A DNA stretch of 64,000 bases from Phyto melanocephala (GCA_941918925.1 OW799233.1:171224235-171288234); one strand, 5' to 3'. Counted from the stretch's first letter, positions 24,401 to 32,178 are shown. Program-made: numbers and translations. The notes: generated by a model not told the origin, from the letters alone.

Positions 24401-24467
24401 CCAAACTCACCAGGTGAGGATCATTTGCCGCCACACAAAATGACGGATCTTTTTTCGTCAACGACAT
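3291..24467 (-). CDS. PHLDB/LL5-like gene, partial (6 exons)
   Basis: Gene model: join of 24467-24353, 18424-16629, 16562-16390, 15960-15131, 15063-14955 and 3459-3291, all minus strand, 1064 codons, with all five exon junctions in phase. The start of the product matches the PHLDB1/PHLDB2 (LL5) family: HLVSLGGGRLSTAVT precedes an FHA domain (residues about 18-118), then a long low-complexity serine/asparagine region, coiled coils (about 638-770), and the signature GHHVIEHERQKMNDL followed by SEARAQYL (about 972-1000). Family knowledge: LL5 proteins are cortical adaptors that bind PIP3 through a C-terminal PH domain and anchor microtubule-capturing complexes. That PH domain is not in this window and should lie beyond the left edge. 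Introns are 5.9 kb, 66 bp, 429 bp, 67 bp and 11.5 kb; the long ones are full of transposon remains. The 5' end is uncertain. Confidence 0.88.
3460..5079. other. Start of 11.5-kb intron, no features
   Basis: Intron between exons 5 and 6. AT-rich, with short scattered reading frames that lack splice sites and homology. Nothing supportable. Confidence 0.5.
5080..5665 (+). repeat. mini-me/DINE-1-like repeat, copy A (degraded, long form)
   Basis: Begins in a degraded core (TTTTTTAAGCCCCCGACATGG, then ATCAAAATATCAGAGCAGA and GGTATTGAGAGACAGCA) and ends with GGTGAAGGGTATTATCAGAT followed by a TAGCAGTCTTACTTGTT-like tail. The same start and end occur in seven other copies in this window. It carries the extra inner block of the long variant, seen as two CTTGACCAGTA motifs with AAAATGGCGGAT, and the GAAATCTAGGCTAAGCTA motif near its right end. 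The upstream ATACCCTTCAC end is not recognisable. Confidence 0.65.
5666..6662. other. Intronic AT-rich DNA
   Basis: Nothing recognisable apart from an isolated CAGTGTTG at about 6431, which lacks a partner end. Confidence 0.45.
6663..6800 (+). repeat. Possible hAT-type end with GCTAAAA repeats
   Basis: CCAGTGTTGCCCGCTCTTGG followed by repeated GCTAAAA units (AAAGCTAAAATCC, AGAGCTAAAAAATGGCTAAA). CAGTGTTGCC is a common hAT-like terminus in insects. A similar block lies at 9885-9990 in the same orientation. No inverted partner was found, so it is probably a solo remnant. Confidence 0.3.
6939..7609 (-). mobile_element. pogo/Tigger-like element, non-autonomous
   Basis: 671 bp flanked by TA on both sides (6937-6938, 7610-7611). 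Imperfect inverted ends are CAGTGCAACCTCGCTTAACG (left) and, read inward on the other strand, CAGTGCTACCTCGCCTGACG (right). Both ends are followed by further repeats of a GTTGCGNTAACNGAG type. Inside, on the minus strand (about 7340-7020), lies the N-terminus of a pogo-type transposase in broken frames: VKLSIEQKVIF (psq-type helix-turn-helix), then AALKKFVANAEFG, then EYQKMEKDLYKWF (CENP-B-type second helix-turn-helix). The catalytic domain is absent. Confidence 0.8.
7612..8900 (-). mobile_element. 5'-truncated non-LTR retrotransposon (jockey/I-like), RNase H end
   Basis: The C-terminal part of a pol polyprotein in one frame from 8890 to 7763, broken by a single in-frame TAG at 8101-8099. The first 263 codons hold an RNase H domain with the acidic set visible: D114 (LYTDGSKIG), E149 (FQAEIMA), D174 (IFTDSQS) and D225 (GNEKAD). 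After the stop, the frame resumes with VTRILWGDPN and a zinc-knuckle-like CRVCEEEDETLVHYHWHC. The reverse transcriptase is lost through 5' truncation near 8900. The 3' untranslated part runs to about 7612 and abuts the TA flank of the pogo element. Family placement within the RNase H-bearing non-LTR clades is inferred. Confidence 0.85.
8901..9884. other. Intronic AT-rich DNA
   Basis: Holds a short GTT trinucleotide run at about 9420-9436 and nothing else that can be supported. Confidence 0.45.
9885..9990 (+). repeat. Second GCTAAAA repeat block
   Basis: TTCCAGTAATGGCAACTTTT followed by CGCTAAAAATGGCCTAAAA, CGCTAAAAATAAC and TCGCTAAAATTCG. It resembles the block at 6663-6800 in sequence and orientation and is probably another remnant of the same family. 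Confidence 0.3.
10136..10650. repeat. Candidate MITE with TCATACCCCGG ends
   Basis: A 515-bp segment with a perfect 11-bp inverted pair, TCATACCCCGG at 10136 and CCGGGGTATGA ending at 10650, continuing imperfectly inward. The right half carries repeated (G/A)ACGCAA(A/C) and GATGCAAC motifs. No clear target duplication and no transposase were seen. Confidence 0.4.
11050..11560. repeat. Diverged tandem duplication, about 284-bp period
   Basis: Two related units, at about 11068-11290 and 11341-11550. Shared blocks include CTTAAATTCAT followed by CGACAAAGAATTTGGA (first) or GGACAAAGATTTTGGA (second), then AGCGGAAATCACTTTGACA versus AGCAGAAATTAATTTGACA, then a TGCCCACTTCT versus CACCCACTTCT block. 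No reading frame runs through it. Origin unknown. Confidence 0.5.
11561..12788. other. Intronic AT-rich DNA
   Basis: No terminal repeats, exon-like frames or known motifs seen. Confidence 0.4.
12791..13751 (-). mobile_element. Mariner-like element, decayed transposase
   Basis: 961 bp between TA dinucleotides (12789-12790, 13752-13753). The inverted ends are related: AAGGGTGTTTTAATAGAGGT then ATAGAACTTT at the left, and AACAGGTGTTTTTTTCAAGT then ATAGAACTTT read inward from the right. The transposase starts near 13641 with MSKPTPEQRF and runs leftwards in broken frames. It includes remnants of the FYKNDAG..VTFNGDRY region, the QDSATCHTAC-like second-aspartate region and the C-terminal LWGYLKS-like region. 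Multiple stops and shifts make it inactive. Confidence 0.8.
13754..14954. other. Intron with poly-A and a GC-rich pocket
   Basis: Contains an A tract at about 14083-14101 and, at 14190-14310, a patch much richer in G and C than its surroundings (GGGATGGCACGGGACTCAG, GAAGGGGGCCGAAAA, ATATCCCCCCTACA). The pocket has no reading frame or family I recognise. The remainder is plain AT-rich intron. Confidence 0.4.
14955..15063 (-). CDS. PHLDB-like gene, exon 5
   Basis: 109 nt, with acceptor TTTATTTACAG and donor GA|GTAAGTATT. It encodes (G)HHVIEHERQKMNDLKKKI followed by HSEARAQYLSKF. The VIEHERQ and SEARAQYL motifs are hallmarks of PHLDB/LL5 proteins between the coiled coil and the PH domain. The phase fits exon 4 (G|GT) and exon 6 (GA|T). 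Confidence 0.9.
15131..15960 (-). CDS. PHLDB-like gene, exon 4 (coiled coil)
   Basis: 830 nt, with acceptor CTATTTTAAAG|A and donor CAAG|GTATTAAAG. It starts in LKGMLKQKPNNECLKEEL, a charged heptad-rich segment that includes FEDLEFQYLEEESEW, matching the DLEFQ..E.ES motif of PHLDB coiled coils. A polar serine-rich linker follows, and then IFDSIKEIERNRQLLLAQQG, which joins exon 5 to give AQQGHHVIEHERQ. The reading frame past the donor reaches a stop at 15108, so the intron must be removed to continue the protein. Confidence 0.9.
16390..16562 (-). CDS. PHLDB-like gene, exon 3 (coiled coil)
   Basis: 173 nt, with acceptor TTCTTTAAATAG and donor AA|GTAAGTATAG. It encodes SDLDSLTLSKQELENILDI followed by LQDKIHRLEAQRNATRVMEE and so on, a heptad-patterned helix. 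Phase 0 on entry, with two bases left over that exon 4 completes to Lys. The flanking introns are 66 bp (upstream) and 429 bp (downstream). Confidence 0.88.
16629..18424 (-). CDS. PHLDB-like gene, exon 2 (most of FHA plus linker)
   Basis: 1796 nt, with acceptor CCCACTTTTCCAG|GT and donor AAG|GTAAGAAG. It continues the FHA fold with GDTTIGSSTRCSISLNGTG, IRPIHCTIY, TLVPERDARILIDG, LTQGAMITVGKSYYLRF and NNPAEA, closely following the human PHLDB1 layout (G.TVIGS, EHC, LTQG, LRFN.PAEA). After about residue 120 comes roughly 500 residues of Ser/Asn/Gln-rich low-complexity sequence with SP-type motifs (possible phosphosites, inferred). It ends in a proline-rich KPQKKPAPAPR stretch and an LEEEEEED acidic run encoded by a CTC/TCC repeat. 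The seven codons 5' of 18424 (MFFPTFP) are intronic and are not a real start. Confidence 0.92.
18571..18817. repeat. Foldback MITE
   Basis: 247 bp with imperfect inverted ends of about 35 bp: CTGTGACTTGGAGCTAAAAG then GGCCAATGTCA at the left, and CTGTGGCTTGGAGCTAAAAG then GGCCTATGTCA read inward from the right. A second GGCCAATGTCAC occurs inside at about 18718. There is no coding content, and the target duplication is unclear (AT-rich flanks). It lies in the 5.9-kb intron 1. Confidence 0.65.
18818..20160 (+). other. Unidentified relic, possible old coding element
   Basis: This stretch is less AT-rich than its surroundings, with broken plus-strand frames such as FDIRSTYLDENDKPTVHQAA (near 18890), ANACGRMECHFSKPKIRGES (near 19170) and VKQFAQKQKYFVFKKFTDEN. 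A GC-rich block at 19550-19660 contains ACACCCTGGCCAGGGACCAT. The composition suggests a decayed mobile element or retroelement, but I recognise no family and found no ends. It lies within intron 1 of the PHLDB-like gene. Confidence 0.35.
20161..21791. other. Intronic AT-rich DNA
   Basis: Long A and T tracts. No elements, exons or RNA genes identified. Confidence 0.45.
21794..22716 (-). mobile_element. Mariner-like element with near-perfect ends, internally deleted
   Basis: 923 bp between TA dinucleotides (21792-21793, 22717-22718). The inverted ends share about 34 identical bases after the first (CGGGTGTCCCAACTAGAACG then CAATTTTTAAATTT). The transposase begins on the minus strand at about 22604 (MERYTNEQRILIVKLFYQHG, then a helix-turn-helix to about 22350). 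A deletion removes the linker and the first catalytic aspartate. The reading resumes near the FYENEAGQAQTINGVRYREM region in a shifted frame, then continues as MWRAIQQDGATCHTARETI (second Asp) and SCDLTPLDFFLWG (third Asp) at 22251-21991. The intact ends on a dead coding region suggest a relatively young, trans-mobilisable copy. Confidence 0.9.
23046..23717 (+). repeat. mini-me/DINE-1-like repeat, copy B (short form)
   Basis: Starts TTTTTATACCCTTCACAAAA and ends GTGAAGGGTATATAAGATTC then GGCACGGCCGGATATAGCAC and TCTTACTTAT. It contains the TCATTCCGTT...AAATTTCTA block, CCGACCCCTTAAAGTATA, AGCTTATGAATAGGGGAGTC and a lower AT-only spacer after CATCGAATCCCAGCTGAGCC. It has the same arrangement as copy F. 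Resemblance to the mini-me/DINE-1 layout (TA-rich and GTCY-rich parts around a conserved core) is from family knowledge. Confidence 0.75.
23718..24352. repeat. Intron DNA with a (TC)n microsatellite
   Basis: The last 635 bp of intron before exon 1 on the minus strand. It carries a CT dinucleotide run at about 24182-24204; on the transcribed strand this is a GA run. Nothing else is recognised. Confidence 0.55.
24353..24467 (-). CDS. PHLDB-like gene, exon 1 in window (start of FHA)
   Basis: 115 nt encoding MSLTKKDPSFCVAANDPHLV then SLGGGRLSTAVTIHNIPI, ending G|GTAAGTAAATAC. It joins exon 2 in phase to give IPIGDTTIGSS. DPHLVSLG.GRLSTA is the diagnostic N-terminus of PHLDB FHA domains. The ATG directly follows an acceptor-like TTTTTTTAATTTTAG, so either translation starts on the first bases of this exon, with a spliced 5' UTR upstream, or this Met is internal and more coding exons lie to the right. 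Without an upstream exon the start context would be weak. Confidence 0.85.
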
Positions 24468-25223
24468 CTAAAATTAAAAAAAATATATAATTTGCATATA
24501 TAAATAATGACAAAAAAAATTTTTAGATTAAAGAAGAAAAAAATTAGTTGCACGTTTGATACATTTTTTGAAATATAAAACTTATAAGTATGTATGTTTG
24601 GTAATGTTTTTTATGAAAAAAAAAAATGTTCACTATAATAAAAATTTTCAAAAAAATAAAGTTCTCACAAAGAAAAAGCTATAGACTTTCGATATATGGA
24701 CGAGTCATGTTTGTATATGTAGCTAACATTCATTTCAAAAAATTTTTTTTAATATAAAACTCTATAGTAATGTTTGTATATATTTATAGTATACTTATCT
24801 CTAAGTAATGTTTTTTTAGGAACGAAAATGTTTGTTCAAATTTTTATATTAATTTATAGAAAAGTTGTCACTAAAAATTGCTATAGTCTGTGATATATGG
24901 ACGTGTAATTTTCACAACTTGTGTTTAGTTAAAAAAAAAAACATTTAAAAAACTAAAATAATTGACATCTCAAGTGAATTTGTTAAGGTCAATTGAACTT
25001 TTAACCTGCTTTTTTAAAACAAAAAAGACATGTTATCTACTACATTTACTCTTTGTGTACTTTTTGTTTAATTATATGTATACAAATTATTTTATATTTT
25101 TTTCTACATTTAAGAAGCAAAAACTTGAATAAAAAAAATGTGATTTTCTTTGTCGTGAAAAATACCGTTTTTAATTGTAGAGAGACACTATTGTTGAGAA
25201 ATTTTTCTTAAATATTTATGATG
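24468..25223. other. Upstream AT-rich DNA
   Basis: Immediately upstream of exon 1; probably another intron, since exon 1 begins at an acceptor. Two short, diverged repeats are visible: CTATAGACTTTCGATATATGG then ACG near 24680, and CTATAGTCTGTGATATATGG then ACG near 24881. Confidence 0.45.
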
Positions 25224-25225
25224 TA

Positions 25226-26035
25226 AAAGGTTTTCCAATAAGAGTGATATGAATTCTTTAAAAAAAACACACTTATTGTTAAGAAAATTTTTGATTTTAT
25301 GTGAAGTTCAATCGATACAATTAAGTTCTAATTAAAACGCCATTTAAATGGCCTCCAATAATTCTTCTGCAGGTACAAATTCGATATAACCCAAATTTCT
25401 AGCACTCTTTCAACTAAATCAAGTCGTATGTCATTAATGGCAAGTTCAATATTGAGTTGTAAAGTTTGAAGAGAGTCTGGTTTATTTCGAAAGGCCAATG
25501 ACTCAAAATAAGTCTAATGGTGTTTAATAACAACTTTTTGGAGACCATTTAATATCACAATTTCTTGAGATAATCGAATCTGCAAGCTTTTTCGTAAAAA
25601 ATTCAATTGTTGAATTTGCTGTGTCGCACGTAGCCACGTTGGAACTAAATGTTGTCAAAATCAACTTCTTCCAATTTCGGCCAAAAAAAAAAATGGTTAT
25701 CATCGAGAGCGGTATACTCCATTGACAGAAACGGTATTACCAGCTTTATTTCGAAAGAAGTACGCACCGATGATTTCACCAGACCAAAAACCACGCCAAA
25801 CTGTCAATTTAGGTGAATGTAAAGGTTTTTCATGAATAATTTGTGGATTTTCTTCGCACCAGAATCAACAGTTTCTTTTATTTACTGCACCACTCAGATG
25901 AAAGTGAGCCTTGATTTAGTGAAAAAAGTGCTCAAAAATTTAGTGCTTGAATTCGTTACTGCAGAAGAAATCGTGGATGCCATTTAAAGTAAGTTTTTTT
26001 AAAAAAAATCATATCACTCTTATTGGAAAACCTTT
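25226..26035 (-). mobile_element. Mariner-like element, C-terminal half only
   Basis: 810 bp between TA dinucleotides (25224-25225, 26036-26037), with at least 27 identical bases of inverted end (AAAGGTTTTCCAATAAGAGT then GATATGA). Minus-strand transposase remnants in broken frames run from about 25930 to 25340: EENPQIIHEK-like, VVFGLVKSSVRTSFE, NWKKLILTTF, VATCDTANSTIEF, IISRNCDIKWSP and GYIEFVPAEELLEAI. The N-terminal DNA-binding half and the first Asp block have been deleted. Confidence 0.85.
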
Positions 26036-26277
26036 TATTTTAAAAACAAAAAGGAATTTTTTTTATAGACTTTATGACAATGACAATAAAGTCATTTGTG
26101 GACTACTTCTTAATAAAGCAGGCGGTATGTAGTAGTCATTGAATAGTATGTATTCAGCAATAGCAAGTCATTACAACGTTTCTGCTACGTAAAGGATTTG
26201 TTTATTTTATGTCTCAAAAAAAAATCTAAAAAATGCGTTTTATATGTAAAGAGTGAGTCAGCAAAAACTTATACATA

Positions 26278-27538
26278 CACTGCGGTGCAATAGTAAAGCA
26301 TCTGAAAGAGCAATCAAAATTAATAACTAAAGCAATAAAGATCTTTATTTCTTCACTTTTTTCCAATGTTTTAACAATTAATTTGATTTGAGCCGCATTA
26401 TAGCCGCACTCTAAGAGCATATTTATAAATCAGTAGTGAGTTGGACCTTCACTGTTGGAAATGCACTCGAAGATTCGATTTTTCACAATTTTTAAAGGTT
26501 TTAAGTTTTAGCATCAGCAACAGCTGTTTTAAACTCTAGGTCCGCGCCATATTTCTTATTTCTAGCATAGATTTTGCGCAAAATGATTACCCAGATATTG
26601 TCCATAACATTTTGGTCTGAAAAGCAGACTGACTATTCTAATTGTGGTATGTTATTTGGCTCTAGCCACAATCACATTTTGGTTACTTTTGTAAACTGCG
26701 AAATTATTATTGAGAACCGCCACTGAAATTTTAATGGTTCCTTACGCAAATCTCTTCAGTAGGAGTTGTAACTATCCGAACCGTCTAAGGTTATATTTTA
26801 CTCTTTGATAAAAAATATCTACAAACAAAACTTCTTATTTGTATTTGGTGAAAATTGCGAAACTGTTCATACCTTATTTCAATTCGAACTCATTTTATTT
26901 AAGTAATCGTGGCATTCTTAAATTTTTAGCGACAAATGGATTTTGGCTGCTGTAGCACACGAAGTCTAGCGTGCCATATTTAAACCACAATAATTAACTT
27001 TTGCTCAAGTAGTTTAAGTAGACTTGCTTTCATTTGACACAATTCTGGGTTTACTACGTTTGGGAAGTTTCGATTTTCTTCCCGTATTTTTTTTTTGCGT
27101 TACATTATAGGCTCTTTTAAAAATGTACGAACTAACTTATCTGAATGGCTTAATCTCCACGCAATATTTTTTGGAAAACTAACACCTTCCAGCTGTAAAG
27201 CAATAATTATAATTTTCTCTATTTCAGACAAATAATAGTTGCGTGGCATTTCAAAAGTTTGACTATAAAACGTCATGTACAGCTAATAACCAAATGAATT
27301 AAAAATAAACACAGAAAAAACGTTAGCCAAATGCAACTCATAATTTTTCATGTTGAGGCTATAATAATGATCCACTTTTGAAATCAAATTGGTTGTTACA
27401 ACGAGGAAAAATAAATAAATGAATAAAAAAAGATTTTCGTTACTTTAGTTATTAATTTAAGATGATTAAATAGTGTCTAATCTTTGTGTTACTAAAAGAC
27501 TTGATATTGACGTACGGCTATAATATTTAGACGCAGTG
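26278..27538 (-). mobile_element. Tc1-like transposon relic (family 1)
   Basis: About 1261 bp between TA dinucleotides (26276-26277, 27539-27540), with short matching ends CACTGCG. Minus-strand transposase remnants start at about 27250 with MPRNYYLSEIEKIIIIALQL and SFPKNIAWRLSHSDKLVRTF. They continue in broken frames and finish near 26430 with LKPLKIVKNRIFECISNSEG and PTHY, the typical Tc1 C-terminus (KNLVESMPNRIF..I...GG.T.Y). Multiple stops and shifts. Almost full length, unlike the mariners around it. Confidence 0.75.
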
Positions 27539-27659
27539 TATTATTCCAGCCAACACTAAACCTTGGTACAACAAATTATTATTTTTGTAAATCATGTTAG
27601 CTTTTAAAAATATGTCAGATATCATCTTTTCTTAATCATTAATTTTTAACTGTTATTTC

Positions 27660-28415
27660 GTTCCAAATGGACAACAAAAAAATTATGTGAACAAATAATT
27701 AAAACTTTTAAAAAAAAATCCAGCTTCAAAAAAATAAAAGATCTAAAGGTTCATCGTGCTACTGTTTCCAAAGCTTAGGAACAACAAAAAGTCAAACAGA
27801 TATTAATAAGGCAAAAGAAGTAGAACTACTCTTTCTTTAAGCACCGAACAAAAATCGCAGAGTTAAATGCTCGGGTTCTTTTGTATGCAGTGACAAAACT
27901 ATTGTTGGGTTAAAGTCGTATAGAGTTGAGAAAGTTCTAGATCACAAAATGGTAAAAAAAAATCACTTAGAAGCAAAAGTACGAGCGAAAAAAAATTGAG
28001 GTGAAATTTTATATAAACAAAAATACAGCTGCTTTTCACAACTTCCGGGTTAAGATCTGTATAAGGCAGATGGGCGAGATATTGTTCGACAGCAATACCG
28101 GACAGAAAAACAAACAAACAAACAAATATCCCAAGAAGTTTCTTGGCAAAAGAAGCCAATCATTTGTGACACCAAAACGACTTTTAATATTTATAAAAAA
28201 ACAGAGTGCCTTCACATTTTTGGTCGGGTTTGGCATGATACCACTATGGAAAAGAGGCCCTTAAGTAGTATTCAAACAATGATTCCAACTTTGTACCACG
28301 GAAGGCAAGTCAACTTAACTATCCAGAACTAAGATCTGGGGAAATGTGTTGGGCTCTTATAAAAAAATAATTAAAAAACACAGGAGTGGTATCCCAGGAC
28401 ATGTCCGATTTTAAG
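27660..28415 (+). mobile_element. Tc1/maT-like transposase relic (family 2, plus)
   Basis: A broken plus-strand transposase. It opens at 27667 with MDNKKIM, then has RSKGSSCYCFQ (shifted VHRATVSKAL-like), CFSQLPGLRSV, IPRSFLAKEANHL, VPSHFWSGLA.YHYGKEALK (the second catalytic block, normally FWPDLASCHY) and FVPRKASQLNYPELRSGEMCWALIKK, ending in DMSDFK. The layout matches the copy at 39880-40600 on the other strand. A mariner has inserted three bases after its end (28418). Confidence 0.6.
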
Positions 28416-28417
28416 TA

Positions 28418-29302
28418 AAGGGTGATTTTTTAGCTATAATCCTTTTGGCAACACTGGTTTAAACAGCTGACGCACGTTTCGTGTTTTGTTTCACTGTCAA
28501 ACATCTTTAGTTTGGTCTATAATTTAACCATGAATCATCTTACAAACGAACAACGCTTGCAAATTATTGAATTTTATTATCAAAATACGTGCTCTGTTAA
28601 GAAAGTTCATCGCGCGCTTGTTATCGAAAAATTGTGTTCAGCGACGAAGCTCATTTTTGGCTCAATGGGTACGTTAATAATAATTGGGAGTGAAGATCAG
28701 CCAGAAGCATTGCAAGAGCTACCAATGCATCCAGAAAAAGTCACAGTTTGGTTCGGTTTATGGGCTGGTGGCATCATTGGACCGTACTTCTTCAAAGATG
28801 ATGCGAATCGTAACGTAACTGTGAATGGTGAGCGCTACCGTGAGATGATATCCAACTTTTTTGTGCCCAAAATGCAAGAGCTTGACTTGCATGACATGTG
28901 GTTTCAAGAACACAGTGCCACATGCCACACAGCACGCTTAAGAATGGACTTATTGAGAGGCAAGTTCGGTGAACATTTTATTTCACGTTCGGGACTGGTC
29001 AATTGGCCGCTATGTGGGGCTATGTTAAAGCTCATGTCCGCTTCAATTGACGCATTGGAAGACAACATTAAAGCATTTATTCATGAGATACCGGCCGTAA
29101 TGTTGAAAAGAGTATGCCAAAATTGGACTAAGCGGATGGACCATTTAAGGCGCAGTCACGGTCAACATTTGCATTAAATAATCTTCAAACATTAAATTAT
29201 ATGGACCGTACTATCGATTCAAATAAAGATTTTATGCATTTTTCTGAATTTTATGTGTTTTTTTGTTTTTAACATTCCTATAGCTCTTAAAAAATCACGC
29301 TT
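28418..29302 (+). mobile_element. Mariner-like element, internally deleted
   Basis: 885 bp between TA dinucleotides (28416-28417, 29303-29304), with ends AAGGGTGATTTTTTA and AAGCGTGATTTTTTA. The transposase opens at 28530 (MNHLTNEQRLQIIEFYYQNT CSVKKVHRAL). It then jumps by deletion to the first-aspartate block in the wrong frame (VIEKLCSATKLIFGSM is the shifted KIVFSDEAHFWLN), then returns to frame: EDQPEALQELPMHPEKVTVW, VNGERYREMISNFF and MWFQEHSATCHTA. The second Asp of the usual QQDGA is replaced (QEHSA). The block carrying the third Asp between NWP and WGYVKAH is deleted. It ends at 29177 with RSHGQHLH. Inactive. Confidence 0.92.
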
Positions 29303-29304
29303 TA

Positions 29305-29872
29305 TAAGCAGACCTCTTTGTGTAGAAGTAAAACGAAAGCAACTTTAAAATCTTTATTTGAAGGATTTCCTAAAAAAGTGGATAAATCTATAAATACCAA
29401 TATTTTAATGCTTAAGGAATTTGAACAAGATTTGCATAAATTACAATTTTTATTTTTAACGATGCATGTTTTATTTAACCTAATTCAAGTTTATGTTTTT
29501 TCTCAGTAAATCTTTAATTTTTATTAATCATTATTATTGGGACACTTTATATAAATTAGACTCCTGCACAATTCAACATTTTCTGTAAAAATGTCATTTT
29601 CAAAGATTTCATGCTTTGCTATGCCATGCGAATTTAAACAAGGTGTTATAACATGTTATGCCAACTCAAACATACTGTCTTAGCATGTCATTGCAACTTA
29701 GGCAAGCTGTTGTACGCTGTTGTGTTTAATACCATGTCTTTCTTTACTGTAACGGTACTTCAATGTAGCCTTATTTTTGGTTTCGTTTTTCGTATTTTTA
29801 ATTCTAGCAATGTTTTTTTTTTAATTGTTAGTTTAGATTCGTTCCTTGGAGTGTCAATTTACAAAAATTCAA
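29305..29872. other. AT-rich DNA between transposons
   Basis: No recognised feature. It may hold the unrecognised 5' end of the Tc1 copy that follows. Confidence 0.4.
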
Positions 29873-30163
29873 ATGAGTCCACGTACTACTTTAGAGCAAA
29901 GAGAATTGGTTTTAAACCATTTCAAAAATGGCCACTCACAGCGAAAAATAGCTGAAATGGTTAACATGAATTCTTCTACGGTCCAAAAAATCATTGAGCG
30001 TTTCACACATGAAAATCGGGTTCATAACAAAGGCAGGAAGGCACCGAATAAAATATTTAATGAGCAGGACGAGCGTTATATTTTGCGGAAAATAAAGGCA
30101 AACCCAAAACCCAAAAAAAAAAAAACAGCCAAACCCGACACAAAACAAATTGACTTTATTTAA
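29873..30163 (+). mobile_element. Tc1-like transposase, N-terminal fragment
   Basis: An uninterrupted 97-codon frame starting MSPRTTLEQRELVLNHFKNG HSQRKIAEMVNMNSSTVQKI and continuing through RFTHENRVHNKGRKAPNKIF to a lysine-rich end. This is the paired-like double helix-turn-helix DNA-binding region of Tc1 transposases, including the GR-rich AT-hook-like linker (NKGRK). No catalytic DDE domain follows; the frame ends in an A-rich tract (about 30108-30124) and stops. Either a 3' deletion or a retained DNA-binding fragment. The intact frame is notable, but expression is unknown. Confidence 0.75.
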
Positions 30164-32178
30164 ATATTTTCTAAATAAATACTTAAAAGAAATTTCCTTA
30201 AATTATGTAACTACAATTATATTAAATAAATTTCTGATTTTATTGCATATAATGTTCTATTGCAATGATTAAAATGCACTATAAAAAGCATGTGCTGCAT
30301 ATGTCACACGTGTCGCATGTGTTGACTTTCTCATTTTATATGCTTATGTATGCAATATCACTGTTAGAACTATGTACAGATTTAATTAAACTAATTATAC
30401 ACTGTCTTTATATGTCTTTGTCAAACATGCATTTTCGGCATTGCATGAACTAGCAGTTGCATTATGTGACACATGTTGCTATGTTATATAGTGCAACAGT
30501 TGCAGGCCTTTAATATAAATGTAAGCGTATTTATCTGAAAAATTTTAAAATCAAACAGAAATAAATTGTTTTCAATAATTGCATATGTTTGGAATGAGGA
30601 GAGTCCTTAGTTATTGGAATTGATTCTCACTTTGAAAAAAAAAAACAAATACGACAACGAGAACGTTATCAATGGGAAGCATTTAGGATCCGAAATAATT
30701 ATGTCACAAGACATACTACACGTTACACAATTGACCTACTAAAAAATATATTGATAATGTTTTACTTCTTTAAATAATTCCGTTAAGTGACCACTACTTA
30801 TAATCATGAATTCAATGATTCATCAATGATTAAAAATTCGATTTTAAACAAAACATATTAGTTAGTAGGATTTTTAAAAAAAATATTTATGGAAAATCAA
30901 TTTTATAAATCATTTATAAATCTCAAATCATGTAAAAATATATTAAATAATCCAAAATAAGTTTGTTATATTTAATTTTTTTTTTAAATAAAGTGTTGAA
31001 AGAGTTTTTGTGTGTTGTTTTGTTTTTGTATAAAAAAAAACCATAAAACTGTCACAAAAGTTGTTAATTTTGTAATAGTGCAACTTTTACTTTAAAAGCT
31101 TAAGAGAGTTAATAAATTTGAGGCAGCATCTTTATGTAAAAAAAATAATAAACAAAAATCGGAGAAAAAATTTAAATTTATTTTCCCCATTCACGCAAAA
31201 ATTGTTTTATTTGTTAAATGAAAACAAATTTGTTTTTTAAAATCTTTACGACACCTATCGATACAACAATACATAACTGATTATTAATTAGTTAATAAAA
31301 AAAACTCAAGTAATATTTAAATTAACATATATGCAACTCAAATTGCTAAAGCCATTTAAAATCTTTGTTTGTTCAAAGAAAACGACTACTTTTAAGCTGT
31401 AATATTTAAAAGAATACTTCAATACAGATTTATAAGTACAATTGTGTAACTTTTTAATTTTCTTTTTATTGAAAAATATTAACAAATTTAGGGTTACATT
31501 TTGACACATTACATTCTTTATGACTCATTTGCTTAGGCTGATTAAAAGAATATTTATATATTTTTTTACATTATTTCATTGTTGTGTTATTTTTTTGAAG
31601 AATTTAACCCTAATTATAATCTTATCATTTCAACTGTCAAATTCTTTTACTCAAACGCTTGGTTAAGACAATGATTAATGGTTAAATAAGATTGTGAGAT
31701 TTCTTATTTCAGAACTTTTTTCGTGCTTCCAAACAACTTAAAGCGGTATTAGATTACAAAGTCATTTCTATTTCGAATCAAATGTTTTTAAGTAGATTTA
31801 TGCAACCAATCTATCATAAAAACTATATGGATTTATTATTAGGATTAACTTATTTTCAAGTTAAAAACAATATTCAAATAGTGAAATAATAATTTAATAC
31901 AAAAGAGTCGTATTTGGCTGTTTCAACTCTTACAAGACTTTTAGCTTAGGTAATATGCAGCAGAGAACGGCATAGCCATAGATTTGCTTAAATAATTCAT
32001 AATAGTTGAAAAATTCTTGTATATACATACATAGTCAGTTTAAGCAAAATAAGCACTTTTCTGGCAAGTTCACTTGCATTGCTTGTATTAGGCTGAGTGA
32101 AAATTTTTTGTTCTAAACATCGTTAATTTGTGCGAAATAAAATTATTGTATTGTTGTTTTTGTATTCTGTTTCCCTTC
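30164..32178. other. AT-rich DNA, no genes
   Basis: Only small features: alternating CATATGTCACACGTGTCGCATGTG-type sequence near 30296-30320 (quasi-palindromic) and A/T tracts. No exons or element ends resolved. Confidence 0.4.
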
